From: Tetrapyrgos nigripes
Taxonomy: Eukaryota; Basidiomycota; Agaricomycetes; Agaricales; Campanellaceae
DNA length: 64,000 nucleotides
Reading direction: 5' to 3'
Assembly (NCBI GenBank): GCA_013368315.1
Contig: JAACJM010000140.1
Coordinates: 62,001-126,000, forward strand
A program made the position numbers and the translations under genes. Shown in pieces: positions 11,073-24,500 of this stretch. Every line of letters begins with the position of its first letter. Position 1 is the first letter of the stretch. The notes under the pieces are model-generated. The model made no database searches and had not been told where the DNA came from. It saw only the letters and a list, made by a program, of their open reading frames with translations.

Positions 11073-11973
11073 GGACAAATTTCTGCTCCACAGATATGTG
11101 ACTGGATATATGTACAAAAATGAGATATATTAGGAAAGTAGATATAAATACAAAAAGATGATGTATCTGTAGACTAGATATCTGAACAGAAAGCCAATAT
11201 ATCTGGAAGTCTTTTGGTACATTTGATTGGTGCACAGACACATGGCATATCAAATGCATGGGAAAAAGTACAAAAAGACCTCATATTGAGGCTCCAGACA
11301 TGGTTACAGACATGGGTCTGAAAAGACAATAAATCCAGTTTCCAGATATGGGTCCCAATAGTTCATATGTCCATTGAACAGATAGGCCAGAATCCACCTA
11401 TCTGTTCAACAGACATATGAACTATTGGGACCCATATCTGGAAACTGGATTTATTGTCTTTTCAGACCCATGTCCATAACCATGTCTGGAGCCTCAATAT
11501 GAGGTCTTTTTGTACCTTTTTCCATACATCCGATATGCTATGTGTCTGTGCACCAATCAAATGTACCAAAAGACTTCCAGATATATTGGTTTTCTGTTCA
11601 GATATCTAGTCTACAGATACATCATCTTTTTGTATATATCTCATTTTCATACACTGGGTGCAAACACTTGTAATTCCTTGGATATACAGAGGAATTACAC
11701 AAGACTTACACTAGTACACTCAATATGTAAGTCCACTTGACTTACTGAAGTATTACCAAAGACCACTGTGAGACTTCATGCCCTACAATAGTCATATATA
11801 ATTGTTCTATTTTTCTTGGTCTCTGGTAATACTTCAGTAAGTCAAGTGGACTTACATATTGAGTGTACCAGTGTAAGTCTTATGTAATTCCTCTGTATAT
11901 CCAAGGAATTACAAGTGTTTGCACCCAGTGATACACATATCTGGTCACATATCTGTAAAGCAGAAATTTGTCC
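11073..11973. mobile_element. Foldback element with long inverted arms, interrupted by a second MITE
   Basis: Two arms of about 300 bp are near-perfect reverse complements. The left arm starts GGACAAATTTCTGC at 11073 and the right arm ends CAGAAATTTGTCC at 11973. The centre is a small palindrome near 11375-11405 (gaacagatagg ... cctatctgttc). The right arm is split at 11651 by the 279-bp element described next. No coding sequence is present. I could not find a clear target duplication. Confidence 0.75.
11652..11930. mobile_element. MITE nested in the foldback element (279 bp)
   Basis: The terminal inverted repeats begin CACTGGGTGCAAACACTTG and continue for most of each half (about 115-130 bp). 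The element is flanked by a 3-bp direct repeat ATA (11649-11651 and 11931-11933). Removing it restores continuity of the right arm of the surrounding foldback, which shows it is the younger insertion. The family is unknown. Confidence 0.75.
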
Positions 11974-14405
11974 CTTTTTGGAGTCATACAGAAATATATA
12001 TAAGGAAAAGCTCTATACTTCACCACATTACTCATCCTCCTCTTTGTCGTTACTGCTAGCCTGCTGTGAAACATCCTTGGCACCATCAGATCCCACCTCT
12101 CCTAAGCAGTAGATGCCAATGCTGTAGTATAAATGCTGTGGTGTACACAGTTTGTGAATTAGGCTTGTCCATTGTTAGCCATGGGTGATGGGGACAAGAG
12201 AATGGCTGTGATATAAATTAGCATTTTTCCTAGCAGCAAATGAAAGAAGGCTCACAAAGCTCAATGTGATGAGCAAGAGTAACTGTGATGGGTTTGGAGC
12301 TGGCAGACAGACCCTGGGGAGAAAAGAAGAAAAGGTGAGCACATGTTTGATGAAATGTAGACGTTATGAGGGAAAGAACACTTACCTCTCTGGATCCTTT
12401 AAACTGCCTAATAGCCTGATATAACTCTGTACCCAATTAGATGTCAAATTGAGAAGCATATGATGCAGATAGAGCTACATACCAATTGCAACACCAACTG
12501 AAATCTGAGGAATACAGGGGAATGAACATGCACTGCCAGAGGTGTAGGCAGCAGTGGTAGTTGACCCATTGGTGTGGTGGGGTAGGTAATGCTGGCAATA
12601 TTATCAGAAACAGTCATTCTGCTATTTGCCTGTAAGACAGGTCTTTGAAAAAAATAACACATACAAGTAACCCTAATCAACATCAGCATTAGCAGTGTTA
12701 AGCTGGTCACCAGTTAAGCCAACTTTGAGAGTAAGTCTCATCATAAACCCTCGACTTGACCTTGCACCCTTGTACATCTTGCTTGGAACATGCTGTTCTG
12801 GAGGAGGTGGATGCTCTCAAGGAAGTTAAGAGTGAAGAGAACAAAAAAGAAATAGTTCAGGTTACAAAGGAAAAGAATGGAAGTTGGGGGAGCAACAGTC
12901 TGCAACAGTGGACATTAGGTGGAGATGTGGAGTGGCTGCAAAAATCAACATTGCAGTCACATGCAATGGAGTTTGAACTGACTTAACATGTTGTTGACTG
13001 TGCCATTTGGTTCAAGTGAAAGTACATGGTTTGGGTTAGTGATGGTGCTATGTAAGTATGTACCCTCATTCATTTCTTATTAATGAAGTCCCTACAACAG
13101 GCCTCTGGACAACCACAGAAAAGGGCAGATGAAATTGTAGTTGCCAGGGTACCTTGAGATATGACTGTGCACTGAAATGGGACTGGTCTGACTGTCTGTA
13201 TCTTTGGAGTGGACTTCTGAGAATGTTCTTGAGTTAGCACTTTCATATGATCTTTTGTAATGTGTAAATATCAGATAATGTCTGCTAACAAAGTGATGAT
13301 TTTTCTATGCCTCCACTAACTTCAAGTAACTTTTGATAGTGTGTCTCAGAGATATCAAATTAATGTGAAAATCTGCCGATTATTGGAGCTACCAATGTTA
13401 TTGATAATCAGAGCTAAGTTAGCATCACATTATCCAAGGACCAGTTTCCTGATGGCATGTTGCTGATGCTTACTTGAAAAGATGTATATACATCTTCACC
13501 ACCACATACAGTGTCTTGCTCAGGCCAATCAGTTGGGTTCTTCCTAGTGAAGTATTCTCATTGTCAATGAGGAGTAAAGGTGTAGCATTAAGTACGGCGT
13601 TGAACTGGGTTAACAACTGTGTGTAAAATACTTCACTGTCGACTTCCTTCCTCATCAGCCTTCATTGGGTATTTGTTCTGAAATTTGACCTACAGTCCTC
13701 ATCTCGGTTGACTACTCTCCCTCTGGGACGTTTATGATATTTGCTGTAGCAGCATTCCTATCATACCTATGGTCGACATATCTGGTTTTGGAGACAGCAA
13801 ATGTTTCACTGGAGGAAGTCATCTGCCAGGAGGGAAGAGAGTGTTTTGAAGAGACATGTGAGCATGTTTTTGTCTATACCCTCCATATGCTGTGACCAGG
13901 ATGTGGCTGGCATTGAAGATACTCAGAGAAAGTTCTGACCTTGAGGCTTGTTTGTGCTTTTTACTTACAGATTGAAGAGGATGTTGGCTTGAGAGATGTT
14001 GTGAGGGGTTTCGCAGCTGAGTTTGAGATGCAGGAAGACTGAAATACACTGAAGAGTACTATGGGTTTTGCTATATATAAGTACATGGGTATATTCTTAC
14101 TACCGGGCTGAGATATTATCAGATTCTGAATAGAACAGTTCACTTATTTTGGTCAATGGGTTCTCTGGCTTTGAATGCTACCTTGTACATATATCTACAT
14201 ATGTGTGTGTATGATGTATGTATAGATTATTCTGAACAGAACTCAACAAACAGGAGAAGAATAGAGAAGAATGCATGGATGTTCTGATTTTGGCCAATAA
14301 GTAATCCTTCAAATAAAAAGCTAATGTCAAAACACAGAATAGTCAATGAAATGCAATAAAGTAAGAGAGTAAATTGACTCACTGTAATGGTGATAGTACA
14401 TTCTA
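11974..14405. other. 2.4 kb AT-rich stretch without a supported gene
   Basis: CpG is rare and no conserved domain was recognised. A 61-codon minus-strand frame at 13470-13655 (MRKEVDSEVFYTQLL...) looks coding-like in composition but has no family I can name. It could be a relic. The right end lies directly downstream of the NLR gene's stop codon. Confidence 0.35.
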
Positions 14406-17400
14406 TCACTTGAGATTATCATTCCAAACTGACGTCCAATTTTTTCCATATACAAAATTTTTCCAGTCAACTTGCACAGCAAAATTTGGTGCATCTCCAG
14501 GAATAGTCAATATTTGTCTGCTATCACTGAATCCTGGTATCATATGAGGAGGAATCCATAATATGGGTTTAGAATTCTGTCCAAAATTGCAAAGCCAGCC
14601 CTGAGAGTCTATAAAAGATGGTACAGAGACCAATGAATTCCTATCTGATTCTGACTGAAGCTGGATATTAAAAGGCTGAGGTTGCCAAATCCTTGCTGTG
14701 CCATCACAAGATCCAGATGCTATATGCTTCCAATCAGGTGAGAAGGCAACGGACTGAACCCAGTCTGTATGACCTTGAATTGGTTGTCTGACTTGCTGCC
14801 CTGTTTGCACATCCCAGATCCTGATTGTCATATCAGCAGATCCAGATACTAAAAGTCTTCCATCTGGTGAAAATGCTACAGATTGAACAACATCATGGTG
14901 GCCTTTGAATGGATATCCAACTTGCTGTGAGTTTTGTACATTCCAAATTCTAACTGTTTTGTCTGCAGATCCAGATCCTAAATATTTTCCATCAGGGGAA
15001 AAGATTACAGACTGGACACTATCAGTGTGGCCATGAAATGATTGGCCAATCTGCTGTTGTGTATAAGGATTCCATAATCTGATTGTTTCATCACTAGAAC
15101 CTGATACAATAATTGCACCATTCACAGAAAATGCAACAGAGTTTACAGAGTCAGTATGACCTTGAAATGACTCTCCAATTTGTTGCCCTGTTCTGCTATT
15201 CCATAACTTCAGTGTCTGGTCAGAAGAAGCAGATATTAAAAGTTGGCCATCTGGTGAAAACGCAATAGACTGAATGGAATCCATGTGGCTTGAAATTATA
15301 ATCTTTTCCAAATGATTGTTCAATGTGTCCCATATTTGTATTGTTGTATCAGCAGATCCAGAGGCAATATATCTTCCATTGGATGAAAATGTAACAGACA
15401 TAATTGAATCACTATGTCCCTGTAATGGTTGTCCTATCTGTAGCCCACTCTGCACCCTCCAGATTCTGAGTGTGTTGTCAGCAGAACCTGAGGCAATATA
15501 CTGGCTGTCTGGTGAAAATGTCACAGAATTGATAGCATCATCATGGCCTTTAAGCTGCTTCTCCATCTGTGTCATACTAAAATTTATCATTCTAATTGTT
15601 TCATCATCAGACCCTGAAACTATATGATTTCCATCTGTTGAGAATACCACAGAATTGACTGCATCTGTATGGTATTGAAATGGCTGCCCTACTTGCTCTC
15701 CACTAAAAATATCCCATATCCTAACTGTGCCATCAGTGGAGCCAGATGCTACTAGTTTTCCATTTGAAGAGAATGCTACAGATTGAATTGTGTCAATATG
15801 GCCACTTAGTGGATTTCCAATCTGCTGCATAGTCTGCATATTCCAAACCTGAATTGTCTTATCAGCAGAGCCAGATACTAGAAACATCCCATCTGATGAG
15901 AAGGCCATACATTGAACCCAATCAGTATGCCCTTGAAGTGACTTTTCAATCTGCTTTCCAGTGAATGGATCCCATAGCCTGATTGTACTATCAGCAGATC
16001 CAGATGCAATCACTTTTCCATTTGGGGAAAATGCCACTGATTGTACTGGGCTGCTATGCCCATAAAATACATGTTGTGACTGCATTGTTTGAATATTCCA
16101 TAACCTAATGGTTTGATCAGCAGATCCTGAGATAACATATCTTCCCATTGGTGAAAAAGCCACTGACTGAACCCAGTCAGTATGGCCTCGCAGTGGCTGT
16201 TTAAAAATTTGATTCCTTTTGATTTCCCATATTCTGACTGTCTTATCAGTAGAACCAGATGCCAGATACAAACTAGTAGGTGAAAATGCTACTGATTGCA
16301 CAGGACCAAGATGCCCTTCAAATGGATCTCCCATGAGTTCTCCTGTTTTCAAATCCCACATTCTTATTGTCTTATCAGTAGATCCAGAGGCTAAATATCT
16401 TCCATTTGGTGAAAGAGAAATTGATTGCACTGCATGCATATGGCCTTGAAATAGATGGCTTTCTGAGGGTTTGATTTGAGCATCCCATATTCTCACTGTT
16501 TTATCTGCAGATCCAGTAGCTAAATGCCTTCCATCAGGTGAAAATGCCACAGATTGGATCCAGTCAGTATGGCCTTTCAGTGGCTGTCCTATTTCTGTTC
16601 TAGTTTGAAAGTCCCATATTCTAATTGTTTTATCAGCAGAAACAGATGCCAGATGATTTCTACTAGATGAGTATGACACATACTGCACTGCATCAGTATG
16701 ACCAGTTAATGGCTGTCCTACTTGCTGGAATTTTTCAATGTCCCAGACTCTGATTGTTCTGTCATAGGATCCAGAAATAATAAACTTCCCATCTGGAGAC
16801 ATTGCTATTGACTGAACCCAACCAGTGTGGCCTTCTAGAATACCAATTTGGAGACCAGTATCAAGGTCCCATATTCTGATGGTTTTGTCATAGGATCCAG
16901 ATACAAGCACCTTGCTATTGGGAGAAAACAAGACAGCTTGAACTACATAAGTATGGCCATAGAGTGGAGCTCCTGATTGATTCTTGGTTTGAAAATTCCA
17001 TACTCTAATTGTTTTGTCAAAAGATCCAGAGGCAATAAATAGTCCATCTGGTGAAAAGGCAACAGAGTGGACTGAATCACTATGGCCTTGAAGTGGACAT
17101 CCTTCTGGCTGGCCAGTCTGAATATTCCATATTCTAAGAGTCTTGTCTTCAGATCCAGACACCACAAATTTACCATTTGGTGAAACAGATATAGAATGTA
17201 TAATATTTGTATGGCCTTCCAAAGGCTGACCTATCTGTTTCCCAGTCTGCACATCGTATATCCTGATTGTACACTCTTCTAGACCAGATAAGACACATCT
17301 GCTATCAGGAGACCATGCTACACTTGAAACCATGGATGGAGCTAATGTAACCCTCAGCATTTTTGTCCAACTAGCAGCACTTCCACCTCTGATCACTTGA

Positions 17401-19426
17401 ATGATATTTTGCAAATGCTTTTTATAATGACCAGTAAACTCCAATTTGTCTAACACCATAGGGAGAACTGACATATAGAGATGCGGTGTACTCTCAATCA
17501 GTGGAATTGAAAATGCATCAATCAGCCAATGAGTTTCTTCAGCTAGAGCTTCCAACTGAGACACCTATTCATATATACAGATTAGCATTTAGTTTATTTC
17601 ATAATTCATGTATGAATCATACCTGATGTGTTTTTGCCCATAAGCTTATATTTTGAAGAGATTGTTTTGCTGAAAACATCGCTTGCATCAAGCTCATGCA
17701 CTCAAGCCAATATAAGAAACATTTGCTGTTCATGAAATTTGTAACTACTGCTAAGATGCTTTGGATTGATGTATCACTAGTTATTCTTGCTAGATGTCCA
17801 GACCAATGGAAGCAACTGTACTGTACAGATGAAGAGACACATCCCTGTATTCTCTGATTAACAGGAAGATTTTGAATCAAAAGATTCTTTGAAGAAGAAG
17901 AATCTATTTTACATATATTGAAACTCAACTCTCTGCTCATAATATGCAAACAGCCTTTGGCAAGCTGTTCATGGCAGTCATTGGGCTGAATCAATAAACC
18001 AGAAGTACATGCAGGGCTATATAGAAACTCTCCAAATGATAAGTGGTAGTAAAGCTTTCCATTTTGATTATACAAAACAGATTTGAGATTGTCTACAACT
18101 TTTTTGGTGACCCGCGGAGATAATCCTGATCCAATATAGAGAATATCACATAATGTATCAATTGCTAGAGGTTCAACTGCAGCCAAGATTGCTCCCATGA
18201 CTATCCTAAAGCAATTTTGGTTCTCAGAAGTAGTGAAAGATTCTTCCAACACTTTCCTATATAAAGTATATAGGTCTGTATAATGTGTATCTGAATGTCC
18301 AGTTTCAGAGATTCCAAGAAGAATATTTATACTCTCTACTTCATCCATTCCTTGCTCAACAAAAGCTAGTGCTGTAGTAGCCCAAATGAAAAGTCCAGCT
18401 GCCTTGTTGACTATTTGCCTGATTTTTGAATTTGGGATATTTGAATTTGCCAATCGGCCTTCCATCAATCTTGCAACATCATTGTGTGTGTGATAGTCAT
18501 TTGTAAGATCAAAAACAGCAATTCCAAGCCCCTTCTTCATTTCATTTTCAATATCAGGAGCTGGTCGACTTGTAACAAGTACTTTAAGCCACTTTTGCTG
18601 AGTTGATAGCTTGTAGAAATATCTGAGAAGAACTTGGCAATCTAGTGCAGTTCCCCATTCATCTAGGCCATCAATTATGATCATGATAACCTTATTTAAT
18701 CTTGCTGCTTGGGCTACTACACTGTCACAGACCAATGATATATCAAGAAATCTTGAAAGCTGCTCAGTAAGTGGCAAGCCAGCAACTTTCAGAGATACAT
18801 CATTATCAAAGACCCCTGCTAAGCCTTTGGCATATTTTGGACATGCTTGTGCCAATTGATAGCATATTGTTGGAACCAAAAGTAGGATATTGCTTGTTTC
18901 CAAACCCTTAACACAGTGAAAAGTTAAGGCCAGAGATATTTTGTCTTTATTGTCTCTGAATTTGGAAGCAATTGACACTGCAATTGCACTCTTTCCTGTC
19001 CCAGCAGCCCCACATATCCAGGCTAAGGAGCTATCAGAGTGAATTGCCCAGTTTCTGAGGTCCTGGAGTATCTGGACTCTGGTTCCTTCTACACATGTAT
19101 CCAGCTTTTTGGCTGGAGACATAATTGGCTGCAGCTTCCCCTGCAGGTCTTGAAGTAATTCTGTTTTATCATTCTCATGGTCTACTTGTTCAGGAAAAAT
19201 CAGATCAATAAACTTTGCAAATACGCTATGTCAGCTTGACTTACTGAAGTAAATATGTTGAGATTCAATAAAATCTCTTCCAACAGTTGTAATAGTGGAA
19301 TCCTGAATCCCAAAATGAGATGCATGCTGAAAAGGTGTTGCGACAGCAGAATACTCTTCTGAAATAATTTATTGTGAATTTTGTACTATTATAGCTCCAA
19401 GAGCTGACAATACCTGAGGCATGCAT
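14406..19426 (-). CDS. NACHT-WD40 NLR-like protein (NWD family)
   Basis: Four exons: 19414-19426, 19245-19358, 17623-19184 and 14406-17564. Introns are 55, 60 and 58 bp with GT-AG ends, and the product is about 1615 residues. The N-terminus is short and carries the IQDSTITTVGRD motif seen before the NACHT domain of many fungal NLRs. NACHT domain: Walker A GAAGTGKSA at about residue 101 and Walker B IMIIIDGLDEW at about 214. From about residue 633 there are 21 WD40 repeats of about 43 residues, many with the core SVAFSPDG..ASGSADKTIRIWD, enough for three seven-blade propellers, then a short C-terminal domain. Fungal NLRs of this build (the HET-E/HET-D type) sense non-self and can trigger regulated cell death. 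No N-terminal effector domain such as HET or a lipase is recognisable. The whole gene is intact although its surroundings are decayed and CpG-poor. The start is the only ATG in frame upstream. The 60-bp intron 2 rests on an AAG acceptor, so that join is the least certain. Confidence 0.88.
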
Positions 19427-19854
19427 ATTTGCAGACTCAGAATGGATCTGATCTGAACTCTTGCTTTCCTGGAGAAATTAGACAAGGTGCGGATGGCGAT
19501 TCACTAAAAGCACAAAAGTGTAGCATGCACGTGAAGCACTTTTGATGGCACATCGCGAAAACTCAACATCACCTCATGGCAGCATAATTATAGACAAGCC
19601 ATCCAATTTTGAGTCGACGTCTATGATTGCGATTCGGGAATATGTGAGCCACCACAAGCTAGAGATGAACTGCAGACATATACGGACTACTGAGATGTGC
19701 GAATCCGGAATGGCCAGGCGTCAGACGATTAAGAGCCTTTCGGAATTTACCGAAATATAATTCACGATAACAGGCGCGCGGAATTCACGTCACGGTTTGC
19801 CAACCACCACAGACTTTGACGGCTTCCTCGGTGCGCCAGCTCCCATCCAACTCA

Positions 19855-20124
19855 TTCCGGGTACCATAAGCTTAGTTGGACGCGCCTTTCTTCCAGTTTC
19901 TCAGTGATAGGGCAGAATTTTGAATGCGACAAAGAGTCCCAGTGCGAAACCATTCGCCGAGGAATGTTCAAATTTTCAAGTTGGAGCGTAACCGCTTTAA
20001 TGTCATCAAAAGCCTGTAATCCAAAGAACCTAGACTCCAGGCTAGTCGCAAGAGCCGGACTCCTCCAGTATGCGAGAGATGATACTACATACTTTATATT
20101 AGAGCATGATAGCGAGCATTGCAC
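19855..20124 (-). pseudogene. Possible C-terminal fragment of an F-box/LRR protein
   Basis: An open frame reading ...LQLENLNIPRRMVSHWDSL...KFCPITEKLEERRVQLSLW at the C-terminus has the style of the last LRR strands of agaricomycete F-box proteins. No F-box is attached. Another F-box scrap on the same strand at 20998-21204 suggests an older gene whose middle is gone or replaced. Weak assignment. Confidence 0.35.
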
Positions 20125-20323
20125 AGTGGTATGAAGAAGGATGAACGAAAGAGCTTGAGCAAAATGACAAGAGACGAAACGATGTGCTAGTTATACAGTG
20201 ACGGTGTGATTTGACTGTTCGGTATGCGTGTGCGGCTGGATCATGCAGAGGAATTGTCGTGTTTGAAGGTCGTGCATGTGTTGTAATAGTCGGATATTAT
20301 TAACAAGAAGAAAGTGTCCATAT

Positions 20324-20918
20324 CTATCTATATCCGTGTCTTGTTTTCGTGAATAGTCGTTTATTTGAGAGAAAAGAGTCCGATATCCAGAAATCCTCTA
20401 TGGCCGCGGTGCCTGCTTGCCTAAACATTGGCGCCTCTCTTCCTGAACCTTCTATGAGCTTCTCCCGAGGTCTAAGCTCTATCTTTCGCCTTCCCATCAA
20501 CATCGTCGTCATTGACGCTAACACATCCTCAACCCACTCAATCCCATCACAAGAAAGCAATCCTCTCCAAACTAACTGTAAACCCTCTATATCATATAAC
20601 CTCGACAAAAACGCCAATACACGCGAGCCGGAGAGGTCTTCCATAGCTTGGAGAGATTCTTTTTGGGATACTGATAGAGAAGGTGACGATGTGGAAGTTT
20701 GGGGGTTGCAATGAAGAATGGAAAGATGTATGAAAGAAACCCAGGCAGACTAAAACACCAAGGACGATGGCATCGATAGCGCATTCCAAAGGAACGAGGA
20801 TGCAGACTCGGCGAAGGCAAGGATCGGGTGATGGTGTTGGAGAAACTAGCATCGATGACCCTGAGGATGACGATGATGAGGGTTCTAGAGAAGAGCTTGC
20901 ATTCGGCGTCGACTCCAT
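20324..20918 (-). CDS. Unrecognised reading frames (possible spliced gene)
   Basis: An N-terminal frame at 20592-20918 starts MESTPNASS with a Ser/Pro-rich stretch and a hydrophobic segment. A second frame at 20324-20644 reads MEDLSGSRVLAFLSRLYDIEGLQLVW and looks coding-like, with Leu/Val-rich helices. They may be two exons of one gene, but I could not settle a splice join. I do not recognise the family. Confidence 0.3.
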
Positions 20919-20997
20919 TGACGTCTCTACAGACGCTGCTTCGTCATCACTCCCGCTGAGGAAGCCACGTACGGCCTCTACCTGCTTCCTTGTCAGA

Positions 20998-21204
20998 CTA
21001 GATTTTATGCCATGCTAGCTTAATTTCGTGGACTGAAAAAGAATCTATCCTACCGGCACAGTGATTCATCTTTGTCAGCATCTGAGCGGTCTTTGGCATC
21101 CTCATTTTCTGATTCGTACTCGAGATTTCGTGCGCCTGGCCAGAGGTAAGGAAATCCATGAGCTTGAAAGAATGTTCGACGTCCTCCAATTTCAATTTCT
21201 TCAA
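20998..21204 (-). pseudogene. F-box/LRR gene fragment
   Basis: The block EDVEHSFKLMDFLTSGQ matches the F-box pseudogene downstream of the LTR retrotransposon (45336-45480) nearly residue for residue. It also matches the F-box gene at 60.2-61.2 kb (EDVEHSDDLMGFLISGA). Only this LRR-region segment is present. Confidence 0.7.
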
Positions 21205-21521
21205 GCATATCTCGAAACCTGCGTTTTTATCTAGTGCTCCAGCCCACGTGCCCTTACATGTACATTATTGGCAGCAATCGGTGGACGGGCTCAATGAGAA
21301 TTAATGGAAATGGAATTGAAAGAGGTATGCGATGCAAACCTTGCAGAGCATGCTGCATAGATATCGATACCAAGTACTCGGAAGGATTAATATTCATCCA
21401 CACCAGATCCAGAAGAAGGCTGTTGTCCACAAGTGTCATTTGTATTGAGTTTGTACGCCGCGTCAACAGCACCGGTACCGCGACATCTTACTACTACCTC
21501 CACGTCTGCTGACATGCAATA

Positions 21522-24500
21522 ATGCTTCAAGTCTGCCGCGCTGAAGATGGCCAGGTCTTTCAGGTGTGTATCTTCTCCGCCTTTGCTGTCGTGTGCTGAC
21601 TGGTTTGTTGACAGACAGAAGCCACTTGGCAAGACCTCGAGCGGTTTGGGAATGTACAAGTTTTTCTTCAAGAGGTTGCGGGATTGGGAGGAGGGTCTCC
21701 GTCGGCGTTGGTAGCGTACCTCTCTGATGGAAAGAGGTTGACGAATGAGAATGTAAGGGATTTAGCTGGCATGCAGGATCAGGTGTGTTTTCTGCTCTAC
21801 TCTTCAACAGACACTCAAACTATCCACGTAGATCATATTCGTCTTCAACAAAACATACCTCGAGCTAGATTACTCTCAGCTGTCCGTTGAGCAAGAGCAG
21901 GCGCTGTTGGCTGGGTTGGGGTTGGGCGTCAAAGTTGACAGTGAGGTGGATGGTGACGCCCTCTCTACCACCCCTCCCACCCGTCCTTCCCCTTCCCCCC
22001 ACCACCTCCAAACCCAACTCTCCCACCTCGCCCTCTCCCTCCACTACCAACACCAAGCCCTATCCATCGCCTCCTCCTCCCTCTCTTACTCTCTCCTCTC
22101 TCTCCTCCCCACCGTGTCTCAAATCGCCGAGGGTTTAAGAGGCGAGCTGGGGAAACAAGAAAAGCTGTTGGGTGGGTTGGAGGGTGATTTGGAGTTGATT
22201 GCTAGGGTGAGGGTGCATAGGGATTTTTATAGTGGTGGGGGTGGTGCAGGCGCAGAGGGAAGAGTAGTAAGAGACAGAACGTTGGGTGACTATGTCAGTG
22301 TCGTCAAGATGAGACAGGTTGGGGAGACGTGTAGGAGGACCCATGGTGAGTAGTACTTCAACCAAACCAACTATTCTTTCTTATTGGTGAATATTACAAA
22401 TAGACGAACTCCTCTCCCGATTCACCGAAATGGAACTCGCCATTAAAAGGGTTCAAGAGGGCGAAGTGGCTGTTAGAGAGAGGGTTGGGGATGTTGGGTG
22501 AGTCCGAGTCTTCATTCGTTCGTTCGTTTCTTCCTTCGTTCCTCATTGTCTTGGTCTGGTACTTTGTCTTCTGCCTACGTTGTCTTCGTCTTTTGGTTAC
22601 GTACGCTTCGCTATGTGGTGTGATGTGGCCTTTCCCCCTTCTATCCTCCTTCGTTTCCCTTTCCTTCGTGCCTGGCTTACCTTACACTCGCTCGCTGTTT
22701 GTGTTCGCTGGTCGTTGTCGTTGTCTTTCTATTTCGGCGTGATGCCTGGTTACTCAGTTCTCTGTTCTCTGCCTTGTTCCTGCTCTTATTCTCATCCTTA
22801 TTCTCGTTGTTTTTCTTGTTCTTGTTATTCTTCTCGGTTTTGACCGTTGAACGCTGACCGCTGACTGCCTTTTTTTAAAATGGATTCTTATAGACTCCTC
22901 GACGAAGCAGACATTTGTATCCGACGTGCTCAAGAGGTGTTTGACCAGATTCAGGTTTCTCAGAGTCAGGGTCAGAATCAGGATATGGGTATAGAGCAGG
23001 ACCAGGAGCAGCAAACTCCAAGGCAGAGGCAGAGTGCTGAATTGAACACGACTGGTACCGAAGAGTCAGAATCAGAATCAGAATCAACACTCCAAACCAC
23101 CTTCCACACCCTCCTCTCCCTCAAAAACACCTACACTCTCCACGTCCTACGTACTCTCCAAATGATATCTAGGATTAATGAAGAGGTGGTTAGGATTCCT
23201 GTGGGGATGGGGGTTTTGAAGGGGAGTTTTAGGGGACGGGGAGGGGGGGCTAATGTGTCCAGTGGAGGGAATTTATCTGCGTCTGGATCTGGATCCGGTG
23301 CAGGTGCGCTTGTGGAAGGAGGTGGAGGTGGAGCGGGTACTGGAGGCGAAGGAGGAGGAGGAGGAGGAGGACGGGGAGGGAAAGGACACACAGGCGCGGT
23401 AGTACCCGTACCCAAACCCACAGGAGGAACACCAACAAGTTTTGCACATATAGAAAGATTACATGGGATGTTATACGCTTATGGAGCGACTGTGGTGGAG
23501 GTTGTTAGGAGGAAGGAGTTTTGTGAGTGTTGTTTTTTTAAATGTGTCTTTGTGATTAGCGATTTGAAAGACGCTGACCACTTGTATACGTCTATCCTCT
23601 CTTGTTTAAAGCCAGATTCTTCTACCAACGCACACAGAATATATTAGATGTTATGGCGAAGCTTTCGTAAGTGTCGTGTCGTGTCGTGTCGTTTTTTTTT
23701 TTTTTGGGTATCTTCAACTAACTAACCACTTCGCTTTACACTTCACCCACAAAATGATCACACATACACACACAGCTCCTCTGAACGCAAACGCCGCCAA
23801 ATCTACCGTTCCGAAATCCATGGCCAGTTACCATTCGATACAAAGTTTTTGGGGGAGGAGTATGATCCTGTGCCTGGGGTTGATGTTGTGTTTACTGGGA
23901 GGGGGATGACGAGGAAGGAGGAGGAGTATGGAGATTCGGGTGGTAGAGGTGGAGGTGGTGGTGGTGGTGGTGGTGGGTATGGGTATGGGTATGGGTTGGA
24001 GAGGGAGGATGTGGAAGGTGAGTGAGCTTGTCGAGTTTGAAATAAGAGGAAGGAAGGAAGCTGACCTACGTATGTATGGCTCTTGTGTTTGTCCTTTGTT
24101 GTTGTTGTTGTCCGTAGCCCTCCTCAACCTCCTCTCGTCCCTCGAACAAGAACAACAAGAACAGCTTTATCAGCTTCAACTCTCTTCACCCTCCAACGAC
24201 CATGGCTACGATGCAACTTCTTTTACGCCAACATCTCCTTTGGGGGTGCCACCGACATCGATATCGACATCAACATCAATAGCCACATCAATAGCCACGT
24301 TCAAACTCTCCACCCTCCACGAAACCCTCGTTCTACTCGAGAAACAAATCGCTAAAATGGACGGGTTAGAGGCGAGTTGGGATAGGGTTGTTGAGAGGGG
24401 GTGTGAGTGTTTTTGACTGTCTTTTTGGCGTTTTTGCGTTTTGTTTTTTTTTTTTTTTTTTTTTTTTTTTTTGACGCGACGCGACGCGTCTTTTGGTGCA

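Noticed and set aside
15316..15627. Plus-strand open frame with repeated Ser/Asp/Pro words
   Set aside because: Antisense of the WD40 repeats; periodicity comes from them.
19231..19233. In-frame TGA in the NLR N-terminus as another CGA-to-TGA nonsense codon
   Set aside because: A 60-bp intron (19185-19244) with a GTAAGT donor covers it and keeps frame, which fits the size of the other introns.
19228..19250. Shared word acttcagtaagtcaag between the NLR gene and the MITE at 11652-11930
   Set aside because: Only 16 bases, over a splice donor consensus; too short to claim a MITE-derived exon.
24442..24472. Poly-T run as a terminator
   Set aside because: It lies in an ATG11 intron; RNA polymerase II genes do not end on such a run and there is no Pol III gene here.
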